Source of the DNA: CAXBMB01 sp963976695
GTDB lineage: Bacteria > Pseudomonadota > Alphaproteobacteria > Kiloniellales > DSM-21159
Direction of reading: 5' to 3'
Length of the DNA: 16,819 nt
Assembly: GCA_963976695.1 (NCBI GenBank)
Contig: CAXBMB010000071.1
Coordinates: forward strand, 1 to 16,819
Under the pieces are notes generated by a model. It made no database searches, was not told where the DNA came from, and saw nothing but the letters and a program-made list of their open reading frames with translations. Shown here piece after piece: positions 1-6,770 of the stretch (the stretch's first letter is position 1; every line of letters starts with the position of its first letter). The position numbers were made by a program, and so were the translations under genes.

Positions 1-65
1 TGTGGGAGGAGTGTGGGAGGAATGCCGGAACCTCGACGTCCGAAAAGCACGCTGTTCGTAGCAGT

Positions 66-137
66 TTGACATTTCTATAAGAACGTACTAAAGGTTATTA
101 GTGATGTGTGACGCATCATTAATCTAGTTTTAAACTA
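66..137 (+). promoter_or_regulatory. AT-rich leader with -35-like box and two palindromes upstream of the XRE regulator
   Basis: This stretch is far more AT-rich than the rest of the window. An exact TTGACA lies at 66-71; the best -10 candidates are TAAAGG at 89-94 (17-base spacer) and TACTAA at 86-91, both weak. An imperfect 17-base palindrome, TGATGTG-TGA-CGCATCA, occupies 102-118 with 6 of 7 arm positions paired. A perfect one, TAGTTT-T-AAACTA, occupies 125-137, just before the start at 154. Small XRE regulators commonly bind such sites in their own promoters, so autoregulation is a reasonable inference. The palindromes are seen directly; the function is inferred. Confidence 0.4.
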
Positions 138-153
138 TCTCGGAAAACAACCG

Positions 154-429
154 ATGATCACTGCGGCACAGCTCCGCGCGGCGCGCGCCCTTTTGGGCAT
201 CGACCAGAAGACCCTTGCCGAGTTGGCGGGCGTCTCCGTCCCGACCATTCAGCGGATGGAAGCCAGCAAAGGCAATGTCAGGGGCGTGGTCGACAGCCTG
301 ACCAAGATCATCGAGGCGCTCAATCTGGCCGGCGTCGAGCTGATCGGAGACCATGCGCCAAGCCTGGCCGGTGGCCGGGGCGTGCGCCTGCATGACGTTC
401 CCTGGCGCGGCCTCCCGCTGAAGGAATAA
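154..429 (+). CDS. Small XRE-family helix-turn-helix regulator
   Basis: This 91-residue protein is almost entirely one Cro/C1-type DNA-binding domain. Residues about 4-60 form the helical bundle. The helix-turn-helix lies around 17-38 (DQKTLAELAGVSVPTIQRME), with the usual Q..LA...GVS..TI..ME spacing. The last 25 residues, rich in Gly and Arg, form a short tail without a known domain. It presumably acts as a dimeric repressor or activator. The gene lies 111 bases upstream of the SulP transporter on the same strand; I recall similar HTH proteins next to SulP genes in alphaproteobacteria, so regulation of that transporter is likely but inferred. The ATG at 154 is used because the domain begins immediately after it; only a weak GGA precedes it. 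The upstream palindromes are candidate operators. Confidence 0.85.
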   Translation: MITAAQLRAARALLGIDQKTLAELAGVSVPTIQRMEASKGNVRGVVDSLTKIIEALNLAGVELIGDHAPSLAGGRGVRLHDVPWRGLPLKE

Positions 430-540
430 CCCGCCACCACCCGACTGACCGACCCTCCGCCCAATTTCATGGAACCCGCGACGGCGACCGCCGACAGATG
501 CCGACGATCCCACCGCCTTATCACAAGGCTGCTGGACAAG

Positions 541-2292
541 ATGACCCGCCACCAAAATCCTCCTTCCGCCATCACCCACCCCACCTTCATTGAGCTGTTC
601 ACGCCAAAGCTGGTGACCATTCTGCGGGAAGGCTACAGCCTGGCGAACCTTCGCGCCGACGCGCTTGCCGGCTTGACCGTGGCCATCGTCGCCTTGCCGC
701 TTTCCATGGCGATCGCCATCGCCTCCGGCGCCTCGCCGGCCCAAGGGCTTTACACCGCGATTATCGGCGGTTTCTTCGTCTCGGCCTTCGGCGGTAGCCG
801 ATTTCAGATCGGCGGCCCGGCCGGCGCGTTCATCGTTCTGGTCGCCGCCACCGTTCAAACCCAGGGAATGGACGGCTTAATCCTGGCCACCCTGCTGTCT
901 GGGCTGATTCTGACCGCCATCGGCTTCTTTCGGCTCGGCACCTACATCAAGTTCATCCCCTATCCGGTTACGGTCGGCTTTACCGCCGGCATCGCGGTGA
1001 TCATCTTCGCCAGCCAGGTCAAGGACCTTCTGGGCTTGACCCTGGACCGGGCGGAGCCCGGAGCGCTGCTGGAAAAAATCCCGTTGCTGATCGACAGCCT
1101 GCCGACGCTGGACGCCGCGACCCTGGCGCTGTCGCTGGCCACCATCCTGGCGATCATCGGACTAAAGCGGGTCCGCGCGCGCTGGCCCGGCCTGTTGATC
1201 GCCGTCAGCGGCGCGGCGGTGGCGACGGCGCTTTTCGATCTTCCGGTGGCGACGATCGGCACCAGGTTCGGCGGCATCCCAAGCAGCCTTCCCCTGCCCG
1301 CCCTGCCCGACATCACCCTTGCCAGGGTGCAGGCCCTGCTGCCCAACGCCATCGCCTTCGCGCTGCTCGGCTCGATCGAGTCGCTGCTGTCCGCCGTGGT
1401 CGCCGACGGCATGACCGGACGGCGGCACCGATCCAATTGCGAGTTGGTCGGACAGGGCTTTGCCAACATCGCCTCGAGCCTGTTTGGCGGCATCTGCGTC
1501 ACCGGCACCATCGCCCGCACGGCGACAAACGTGCGCGCCGGGGCCCATGGGCCGATTGCCGGCGTGCTGCACGCCTTTTTCCTGCTGGCCTTTGTGCTGG
1601 TCGCGGCCCCACTGGCCAGCTACATCCCGCTGGCCAGCTTGGCCGGCGTGCTTGCCGTGGTGGCCTGGAACATGATCGAAAAACAAGCCTTCGCCACCTT
1701 GCTGCGCGCCTCGCGCGGCGATGCGGCGGTGCTTGGCGCGACCTTCTTGCTGACCATCTTCCGCGACCTGACCGAAGCCATTGTGGTCGGCTTCGCGCTC
1801 GGCTCGGTGTTGTTTATCCACCGGATGTCGAAAACAACCGCCATCGAGACCCATACGCCCTTTGTTGCCGAGGACGTCGCCGACTTGCCCGCCGACGCGC
1901 GCAGCGTCTATGACGAAACCACCGCCAACGATCCGAAGTTGGTGATTTTTCGAATTTCCGGGGCCTTCTTCTTTGGCGCCGCCGCCTCAATCGGATCGGT
2001 GCTCGATCGCATCTCCGACAAGCACGACTGCTTGATAATCGACTTCTCGGCCGTGCCTTTTCTCGATTCAACCGCCGCCAACATGATCGAAGGCATGGTC
2101 CGCAAGGCCACGCTGGGCGGCGTCAAGATCATTCTTACCGGGACGTCCCACGAAATTCGGAAGGGTCTTTTCGTCCATGGGGTCAAGCCGCCGCTGGTCA
2201 GGTACGAAAGCTCGATCCAGGCGGCGCGAAAGCTGCGCCTCAACGGCCAACCCGCGCCCGCCGGCCAAAAACTGTCCGAGAGGTCCGGCTAA
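541..2292 (+). CDS. SulP-family inorganic anion transporter with STAS domain
   Basis: This inner-membrane secondary transporter is predicted to move sulfate, bicarbonate or a similar anion. The N-terminal half carries the SulP signature region around residues 35-80 (for example ADALAGLTVAIVALPLSMAI, then GLYTAIIGGFF and QIGGPAGAF) and about ten or more hydrophobic spans follow. The C-terminal STAS domain covers about residues 463-565, with the core IIDFSAVPFLDSTA near residue 500. The start is placed at ATG 541 (583 aa), where GGACAAG precedes it and conserved sequence begins soon after. An in-frame ATG at 469 would add 24 non-conserved Arg-rich residues and lacks a ribosome binding site. The gene may be co-transcribed with the XRE gene. 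The family assignment is firm; the anion cannot be told from sequence alone, since sulfate and bicarbonate carriers share this fold. Confidence 0.9.
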   Translation: MTRHQNPPSAITHPTFIELFTPKLVTILREGYSLANLRADALAGLTVAIVALPLSMAIAIASGASPAQGLYTAIIGGFFVSAFGGSRFQIGGPAGAFIVLVAATVQTQGMDGLILATLLSGLILTAIGFFRLGTYIKFIPYPVTVGFTAGIAVIIFASQVKDLLGLTLDRAEPGALLEKIPLLIDSLPTLDAATLALSLATILAIIGLKRVRARWPGLLIAVSGAAVATALFDLPVATIGTRFGGIPSSLPLPALPDITLARVQALLPNAIAFALLGSIESLLSAVVADGMTGRRHRSNCELVGQGFANIASSLFGGICVTGTIARTATNVRAGAHGPIAGVLHAFFLLAFVLVAAPLASYIPLASLAGVLAVVAWNMIEKQAFATLLRASRGDAAVLGATFLLTIFRDLTEAIVVGFALGSVLFIHRMSKTTAIETHTPFVAEDVADLPADARSVYDETTANDPKLVIFRISGAFFFGAAASIGSVLDRISDKHDCLIIDFSAVPFLDSTAANMIEGMVRKATLGGVKIILTGTSHEIRKGLFVHGVKPPLVRYESSIQAARKLRLNGQPAPAGQKLSERSG

Positions 2293-2307
2293 AGTCGGAT
2301 CATCGGG

Positions 2308-2380
2308 CCCGGGAGTCCAGAAGCCAGGGAGCCGGGAGTTCGGGAGTCCGGGGGCCGGGGAGCCGGGGAGTCCGGCGGGA
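2308..2380. repeat. Degenerate GGGAGTCC/GGGAGCC direct repeats
   Basis: Four copies of GGGAGTYC occur at 2311-2318, 2334-2341, 2342-2349 and 2366-2373, interleaved with GGGAGCC at 2327-2333 and 2358-2364 and with GGGGCC-type spacers. The array begins right after the SulP stop codon. The spacing is irregular, so it is not a clean tandem array. Its role is unknown; replication slippage products or a dispersed intergenic repeat are both possible. Confidence 0.6.
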
Positions 2381-2451
2381 CCGGCAAGAGCCGCCACCGG
2401 GTAAATTCCCCGCCATCCGGCGGTCGCATGGGGCCGTTGCGCGCGCAACGC

Positions 2452-2479
2452 TTGCTCCGCGCCCGCATTTGCCTATACT
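2452..2479 (+). promoter_or_regulatory. Sigma70-like promoter candidate for argG or a leader RNA
   Basis: TTGCTC at 2452-2457 and TATACT at 2474-2479 are separated by 16 bases. TATACT matches the TATAAT consensus at five of six positions, and the -35 matches at its TTG core. This is the best-looking promoter in the gap and points toward argG. Transcription would start near 2486. Only sequence resemblance supports it. Confidence 0.45.
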
Positions 2480-2681
2480 CCCGCGCCGACCGCGGGGAAA
2501 TCCACATCGCAGCCTCGGCAGCCATTCGCCGGGCGACATCCGCGCCCGACCGGGCGCGGCGGCGGGAGATCACGCGGCGCGACGGTACAAAAACGACCGG
2601 AAGATATTTGGGCGCGATCTGGCGGTGCTGTGCCGTCTGTGGTTGCGTCAACACAGCAAGGTAGCGGCTGACCCTGCTTTT

Positions 2682-2696
2682 CAGAACCGGGTTCTG
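2682..2696. promoter_or_regulatory. Perfect 15-base palindrome upstream of argG
   Basis: CAGAACC-G-GGTTCTG is a perfect inverted repeat with 7-base arms, ending 63 bases before the argG start. Just upstream an imperfect hairpin (AGCAAGGT 2655-2662 with ACCCTGCT 2671-2678, one A-C mismatch) is followed by a TTT run to 2681. The palindrome could be a repressor operator or, with the hairpin, part of a leader structure. It does not match an ARG box that I can recognise. Confidence 0.35.
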
Positions 2697-2759
2697 TAGC
2701 AGGCCAGGCGCTTGAGATTTCATCCACCAAATAGCTTATCGCTAGCTCACGAGGGCAAG

Positions 2760-3971
2760 ATGTCCGACATCAAAAAAGTTGTGCTCGCCTACTCTGGCGG
2801 CCTCGATACCTCCATCATCCTGAAGTGGCTTCAGGAAACCTACAGCTGCGAAGTGGTGACCTTCACCGCCGACCTGGGACAGGGCGAGGAACTCGAGCCG
2901 GCACGACGAAAAGCCGAGTTGATGGGCATCAAGCCGGAAAACATCTTCATTGACGACCTGCGCGAGGAATTCGTGCGGGATTTCGTCTTCCCGATGTTCC
3001 GGGCCAATGCGCTCTATGAGGGCCTTTATCTGCTCGGCACCGCCATCGCGCGTCCGCTGATCGCCAAGCGGCAGATCGAGATCGCCCAGCAAGTGGGCGC
3101 CGACGCGGTCTCCCATGGCGCCACCGGCAAGGGCAACGACCAGGTTCGCTTCGAACTGGGCTACTATGCCCTCAACCCCGACATCAAGGTCATCGCCCCG
3201 TGGCGCGAATGGGATCTCAACAGCCGCCAGTCGCTGATCGCCTTTGCCGAAGCCCATCAAATCCCGATCGCCAAGGACAAGCGCGGCGAGGCGCCTTTTT
3301 CGGTGGACGCCAATCTGCTGCACGTCTCGGCCGAAGGCAAGGTGCTGGAGGATCCCTGGGACGAGGCGCAGGAGTATGTGTACTCGCGGACCCTGTCGCC
3401 GGAGGAGGCCCCCGACAAGCCCACCTATATCGAGGTGGCCTTCAAGCAGGGCAACCCGGTGGCCGTCAACGGCGAAGCCATGAGCCCGGCCGAGTTGCTG
3501 ACCGCGCTCAACAAATATGGCCATGACAACGGCATCGGCCGCTTGGATCTGGTCGAGGGCCGCTTCGTCGGCATGAAGTCGCGCGGCATTTATGAGACTC
3601 CCGGCGGCACCATCCTGCTGGCCGCCCACCGCGGCATCGAGCAGATCACCCTGGATCGCGGAGCCATCCACCTGAAGGATGACCTGATGCCGCGCTACGC
3701 CGAGGTGATCTACAACGGCTTCTGGTTCTCACCCGAGCGCGAGATGTTGCAGGCCGCCATCGACAAGAGCCAGGAAATGGTCGAAGGCACGGTGCGGCTG
3801 AAACTGTACAAGGGCAGCGTCGCGGTGGTCGGCCGCAAGTCCGACAAGTCGCTCTATTCCATGGAGCATGTGACCTTTGAGGAAGACAGCGTCTACGATA
3901 TGAAGGACGCCGAGGGCTTTATCCGCCTGAACGCCTTGCGGCTGCGACTGCTGCAACGCCAGCGCGGCTAG
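2760..3971 (+). CDS. argG: Argininosuccinate synthase
   Basis: The enzyme joins citrulline and aspartate using ATP to give argininosuccinate, AMP and pyrophosphate, the penultimate step of arginine synthesis, in the cytoplasm. The 403-residue length matches the family. The N-type ATP pyrophosphatase loop AYSGGLDTS is at about residues 10-18, and the substrate-binding stretch HGATGKGNDQVRFELGYY lies in the first third; the rest is collinear with the family to the end. The ATG at 2760 begins the conserved start (MSDIKKVVLAYSGG) and follows GAGG; an in-frame ATG at 2712 would add 16 residues not expected in the family. The gene stands alone, with no other arg genes in view. Its long upstream gap holds a promoter candidate and a palindrome, and a hairpin plus T run lies downstream at 4056-4083. 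Confidence 0.98.
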   Translation: MSDIKKVVLAYSGGLDTSIILKWLQETYSCEVVTFTADLGQGEELEPARRKAELMGIKPENIFIDDLREEFVRDFVFPMFRANALYEGLYLLGTAIARPLIAKRQIEIAQQVGADAVSHGATGKGNDQVRFELGYYALNPDIKVIAPWREWDLNSRQSLIAFAEAHQIPIAKDKRGEAPFSVDANLLHVSAEGKVLEDPWDEAQEYVYSRTLSPEEAPDKPTYIEVAFKQGNPVAVNGEAMSPAELLTALNKYGHDNGIGRLDLVEGRFVGMKSRGIYETPGGTILLAAHRGIEQITLDRGAIHLKDDLMPRYAEVIYNGFWFSPEREMLQAAIDKSQEMVEGTVRLKLYKGSVAVVGRKSDKSLYSMEHVTFEEDSVYDMKDAEGFIRLNALRLRLLQRQRG

Positions 3972-3991
3972 CCGGCGGTCACCGGCGGTCG
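3972..3991. repeat. Two tandem copies of a 10-base unit after argG
   Basis: CCGGCGGTCA and CCGGCGGTCG lie head to tail, starting directly after the argG stop codon. Nine of ten positions are identical. It is a minor repeat with no evident role. Confidence 0.6.
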
Positions 3992-4055
3992 ATGGAAAAA
4001 GCCGCGCCGCGCGCAAGAGTGACGGCGACGGATAAGAAAAGATGACGGGGTGGCC

Positions 4056-4083
4056 GGCGGTGGCGCGGCCGCCCTGTTTTTTT
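4056..4083 (+). terminator. Candidate Rho-independent terminator downstream of argG
   Basis: GGCGG (4056-4060) can pair with CCGCC (4069-4073) across an 8-base loop. The stem is followed by CTG and then seven T (4077-4083). The stem is short but all G-C, and the T run is rare for this GC-rich DNA. It lies 85 bases past the argG stop, in the convergent space before the nnrU-like gene. Confidence 0.45.
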
Positions 4084-4220
4084 CTGCCGGCTCCAGCCTT
4101 ATTTACGGCAGCCGGCCGGCGGCCGGGATCCGCGGCTTGCTTGGGATTGCCGGGCGGCCGGGACGGATCCGGCGTCGGATCGGGTCAGGCGCCGGGTCGG
4201 CGCGCTGTTGCGCCGGCCTA

Positions 4221-4907
4221 TCACGGCGCGCTGCTGACGCCGATCAAGGCTTCATGCCCAACCACGAAGGCGACGAAGAACAGCAGTCCCAAGACCGGCC
4301 GCCACCATCCCAACCCCTTCCAATCCATCGTCGTGCGTCCGGTGGCGATGGCGGCGAAGGGAAGAACGCTGGTGGTCAGCTTCATCGGCCCCCAATCGGC
4401 GCCCAGCGCCTTCTCGCGGCGGCTGTCGATATGCAGCATGCCCCCCACACTTAACAGCAGGATGCCGCCGATCATCACCACAGTGGCCAGATCGCCATTG
4501 ACCAGCAGATGGGAAAGCGCCCAAAGCGTGACGCCCCAGAGCACGGGGTGGCGGGTGATTCGAAGGATGCCGGGCGCCGGATTGCGCTCACGCGCCAGAT
4601 CCTCCAAGCCGACGGCCGTCGGGCTGCGGGTGGTCAAGCCGGCAACCGCCAGCACAAAGGCGAAGGGCATGACCACTGCCGGAACAAGCCGCGTCCAATC
4701 GGCCGACGGCCAAAGTTCGTAGTAGGGGGCGTTGCCGTAGGCCGTGAGCATCCAGAGGAAAGACAGCAGGTAAACCAGCACTTCAAATCCGAGAAACAAC
4801 TTGCCGAATTTCTCGACCATTGCCGTTCGGACCGGGTGACTGGTCAAAAGAAAATGCGCGCCCACAAAAAGCACCGTCGCCGCGACCAAGCTATTAAAAG
4901 CCCCCAT
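4221..4907 (-). CDS. NnrU-family integral membrane protein
   Basis: This 228-residue membrane protein belongs to the NnrU family, linked by name to nitrite and nitric oxide metabolism and homologous to plant 15-cis-zeta-carotene isomerase (Z-ISO). Hydrophobic spans are at about residues 5-21, 38-57, 73-91, 121-136, 139-158 and 201-218. Family-type motifs are visible: AHFLLTSHPVR near residues 17-27 and ITRHPVLWG at 117-124. His18 and His120 are candidate haem ligands by analogy with Z-ISO; that is inference. The ATG at 4907 is preceded by GAGGAG about 9 bases upstream. No denitrification or carotenoid genes are in the window, so its physiological role here is open. It converges on argG and has its own upstream region. 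Confidence 0.85.
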   Translation of the reverse strand: MGAFNSLVAATVLFVGAHFLLTSHPVRTAMVEKFGKLFLGFEVLVYLLSFLWMLTAYGNAPYYELWPSADWTRLVPAVVMPFAFVLAVAGLTTRSPTAVGLEDLARERNPAPGILRITRHPVLWGVTLWALSHLLVNGDLATVVMIGGILLLSVGGMLHIDSRREKALGADWGPMKLTTSVLPFAAIATGRTTMDWKGLGWWRPVLGLLFFVAFVVGHEALIGVSSAP

Positions 4908-4943
4908 CTCTGCCCACTCCTCTGTTGCTTAATATTTTTCCGG

Positions 4944-4999
4944 CCGGATTTGATCCGGTTCCCAATCACCCCATGCGCCGGTGATTCACGACAGAATCA
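4944..4999. promoter_or_regulatory. Pair of inverted repeats upstream of the nnrU-like gene
   Basis: CCGGAT-TTG-ATCCGG (4944-4958) and TGATTC-ACGACA-GAATCA (4982-4999) are both perfect and lie 37-92 bases upstream of the start at 4907. They are candidate operators. Neither has the TTGAT-N4-ATCAA layout of an FNR or NnrR site, so anaerobic control cannot be claimed from them. Confidence 0.3.
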
Positions 5000-5141
5000 A
5001 AGCGCACCGCGCTTCTTTCCAAGTCAATCCCACTCTAGATAAGGCGGCCTTGCGCGGGTTGAAAGGATTATCCGCGCGCCACGACAAAAGACCGGCCCTG
5101 CGCCACGGCGGGCCAGCCGCCGGCGCCGATTGATGAGGGAT

Positions 5142-5157
5142 GCGCCGATCGCGGCGC
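5142..5157. repeat. Perfect GC-rich inverted repeat
   Basis: GCGCCG-ATCG-CGGCGC is a six-base-pair hairpin with a tetraloop, followed on the plus strand by TTTCC. There is no gene directly upstream for it to terminate, so a structural or operator role is as likely as termination. Confidence 0.35.
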
Positions 5158-5367
5158 TTTCCGTCCCGGTTTAAAGGAGAGCAGCCCTGCGCGCGGCGGC
5201 GACAGGCTGGCTTAGCAGGGCCGCTATTGTTGTGGTAGAACCGCCGCGGCGCTTGTGGCTGCAACCCCGGCGCCGATTTGAAACGGCGGCCGCCGTGCGG
5301 AAACCTGTCCGCGCCCGGCAGCCTTGGGAGGCGGGAGCCAAGCTCCCCTGCCTTGAAGGAAAATTCG

Positions 5368-5721
5368 ATGCGTGAAAAGACCACACCACCAAGCAAAAAC
5401 AGCCCCGGCGGCGCGGGCGCCGGCCAGACCGAAGAAAAGCCACTGGATCCGGTGGCGCTGCTGATCTTGGATCTGCTGGCCGCGGCCGGCCCCGAGGGCG
5501 CCATCACCCCGATTGACGTAGCCCAGGCCTTCGCCCAATCCCGCCGCAAGGCCAATGACCCCTTCGACCTTTGGCGGCGCTATCTGCCTGCCGCCAACCA
5601 GCAGGCCCGCTTTCTTGCCCGCCAAGGCCAGATTGACATCCTGCGCCGCGGCGAGCCGGTCGATCCGCACAAGCCGATCAAGGGGTTGATCAAGTTGACC
5701 CTGCCGAAGCGCCAATCCTGA
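5368..5721 (+). CDS. DUF3253-family protein
   Basis: This 117-residue protein has a disordered, Pro/Gly/Lys-rich N-terminus (1-25) and then a small domain of the DUF3253 type. Recognisable blocks are ILDLLAAAGPEGAITPIDVAQA (33-54), DLWRRYLPAANQQARFLA (67-84), GQIDILRRGEPVDP (87-100) and KGLIKLTLP (105-113). The order of helices and a short hairpin looks like a winged-helix fold, but nucleic acid binding is not established for the family. The start at ATG 5368 follows AAGGA with 7 bases spacing; an in-frame ATG at 5278 would add 30 residues without a ribosome binding site. It stands alone and is convergent with the hydrolase gene. The function is unknown. Confidence 0.8.
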   Translation: MREKTTPPSKNSPGGAGAGQTEEKPLDPVALLILDLLAAAGPEGAITPIDVAQAFAQSRRKANDPFDLWRRYLPAANQQARFLARQGQIDILRRGEPVDPHKPIKGLIKLTLPKRQS

Positions 5722-5770
5722 CGTTCCGGGTCAACCCGGAACGATACCACATTGCCCGGGTCGACCCGGG
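5722..5770. repeat. Two palindromes with a shared CCGGGT/ACCCGG core, possibly a bidirectional hairpin
   Basis: CGTTCCGGGT-CA-ACCCGGAACG (5722-5743) begins right after the DUF3253 stop codon. CCCGGGTCGACCCGGG (5755-5770) follows 11 bases later. Both contain CCGGGTCRACCCGG. On the minus strand the flanks also align, so this looks like two copies of an imperfect unit of about 30 bases. Being between convergent genes, the hairpins could end transcription from both sides, although no T run follows. A dispersed intergenic repeat is the other option. Confidence 0.55.
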
Positions 5771-5825
5771 GCGAAACGACGTTGCGCGAAGGCGGCGGTG
5801 ACATCATCCGCCGCCATCGGCACGG

Positions 5826-5853
5826 CCATCTGCCATCTGCCATCTGCCATCTG
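5826..5853. repeat. Four perfect tandem copies of CCATCTG
   Basis: A 7-base unit, CCATCTG, repeats four times without error and ends five bases before the stop codon of the minus-strand hydrolase gene. It is a microsatellite-like tract prone to slippage. It is outside the coding sequence, so copy-number change would not shift the frame. Confidence 0.85.
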
Positions 5854-5857
5854 CCGG

Positions 5858-6664
5858 TCAGCAGAGCCCCTCCTGGCTCAAGAAGTCGACCATCGCCGCC
5901 AGGGTTGCCGGACCGGCTTCCAAATGCGGCGCGTGCTGGCAGTTCGGCAATAGCCGGGAAACCGACCGTCCGCTGACCCCGTCGACGATCGCCCGGACCT
6001 GCTTTTCCGTGCCGTATTGATCATCCACGCCCTGAAGCGCCAACAGCGGCGCGGTGATCCGTGGCAACAGCGGCGTCATGTCCAGGTCGCTGAACGCGGG
6101 CGTCAGCCAGGTCTCCGCCCAGCCGCGATAGACCAGTTCGGCCTTGTCGCCGTGATACTTGGTCAGGCCGGCGCGAAACCACTCTTGCGCCCAATAGTCG
6201 GCGGCGGCGCGAATCCCAGCCAGGGTTTCCGGCTCCACGAAGACGTGCGCGGCCGCGGTGATCACCGCGCGCGGCCGCGCCGGATAGGCCGCGGCATAAT
6301 ACAACGCAATCGAGCCGCCGTCGGAATGTCCCACCAAGATGGGATCGGTGACCCCCTTGGCCAAAAAAAGTGCCGGCAGCGCCGTTTCGCCTTCTTGGCG
6401 AAGATAGTCAAGCTGACGCGGCAAGGTCAGCGGATCCGATCCGCCATATCCCCAACGGTCAAACACCAGCGCAGGCAGCCCGGTGGCCGCGACCAGGCGC
6501 GCCGGGAAGCTTTTCCATTGGCGAATAGATCCCATTCCCTCATGGAGAAAAACCAGCGTTGGGCCGCGGACTTCCTGCACTTCCGGCGCCAACCAGCGCA
6601 ACAGAAGTTTCTTCCCCGCCACCCGCAGCTCTTCATTCCATTCCACAATCGCTCTGTCGGTCAC
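5858..6664 (-). CDS. Alpha/beta hydrolase
   Basis: This is a cytoplasmic alpha/beta-hydrolase-fold enzyme of 268 residues with no signal peptide. In this numbering the oxyanion region is VFLHEGMGS (about 38-46), the nucleophile elbow GHSDGG places Ser at 114, the acid is one of Asp214/215 in QGVDDQYGT, and the catalytic His is in NCQHAPHLE (His244). A short cap follows the elbow (residues about 145-190). The substrate cannot be named; esters, thioesters and lactones are all possible. I prefer the GTG start at 6664, which follows GGGAGG, although only 4 bases away; a TTG at 6685 would add seven residues. It is divergent from the acyl-CoA synthetase gene, and their -35-like boxes flank a shared palindrome, so co-regulation is plausible. 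Confidence 0.85.
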   Translation of the reverse strand: MTDRAIVEWNEELRVAGKKLLLRWLAPEVQEVRGPTLVFLHEGMGSIRQWKSFPARLVAATGLPALVFDRWGYGGSDPLTLPRQLDYLRQEGETALPALFLAKGVTDPILVGHSDGGSIALYYAAAYPARPRAVITAAAHVFVEPETLAGIRAAADYWAQEWFRAGLTKYHGDKAELVYRGWAETWLTPAFSDLDMTPLLPRITAPLLALQGVDDQYGTEKQVRAIVDGVSGRSVSRLLPNCQHAPHLEAGPATLAAMVDFLSQEGLC

Positions 6665-6770
6665 ATCGCCTCCCGCGCGCACCAATCAACTGCTTGGTCA
6701 ATATCTACCCGAAGTTGTGTCTGTTTGCTTCGCTTTTTCAAGACTCTATGCCGACTGCAAAATATTGGCC

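Larger units (their letters stand above)
2293..2759. other. 467-base intergenic region before argG
   Basis: No convincing gene is seen here. From left to right it holds a GGGAGTCC-type repeat (about 2308-2380), a GC-rich stretch, a sigma70-like promoter candidate (2452-2479), an imperfect hairpin followed by a short T run (2655-2681) and a perfect 15-base palindrome (2682-2696). The short plus-strand frames are very Arg-rich, as out-of-frame GC-rich DNA usually is, and have no ribosome binding site. The argG leader would be about 270 bases from the candidate promoter, which is long, so an untranslated leader with regulatory structure or a small RNA is possible. Confidence 0.5.
4908..5367. other. 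460-base divergent gap between the nnrU-like and DUF3253 genes
   Basis: I see no convincing gene; the reading frames here lack a ribosome binding site and family features. Three perfect inverted repeats are present: CCGGAT-TTG-ATCCGG (4944-4958) and TGATTC-N6-GAATCA (4982-4999), both upstream of the nnrU-like gene, and GCGCCG-ATCG-CGGCGC (5142-5157), which is followed by TTT on the plus strand. The part nearest the nnrU-like gene is relatively AT-rich and probably holds its promoter, but no clear -35/-10 pair stands out on either strand. Confidence 0.5.

Noticed and set aside
1..69. Tail of an upstream gene at the left edge, open from 1 to a stop at 67-69, with an 11-base near-duplicate at 1-22
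   Set aside because: The fragment is too short to identify and has no recognisable motif; the near-duplicate TGTGGGAGGAG/A is noted only.
2428..2664. An Arg-rich 78-codon frame upstream of argG as a possible leader peptide
   Set aside because: It starts before the best promoter candidate, has no ribosome binding site, and Arg richness is the default for out-of-frame GC-rich DNA.
2473..2700. A known RNA such as 6S RNA, SRP RNA or tRNA in the argG leader
   Set aside because: None of the conserved tRNA T-arm, SRP loop or 6S features could be found by eye; a covariance-model search would decide.
4944..4999. FNR or NnrR-type site upstream of the nnrU-like gene
   Set aside because: TTGAT and AATCA elements are present but not in the TTGAT-N4-ATCAA arrangement.
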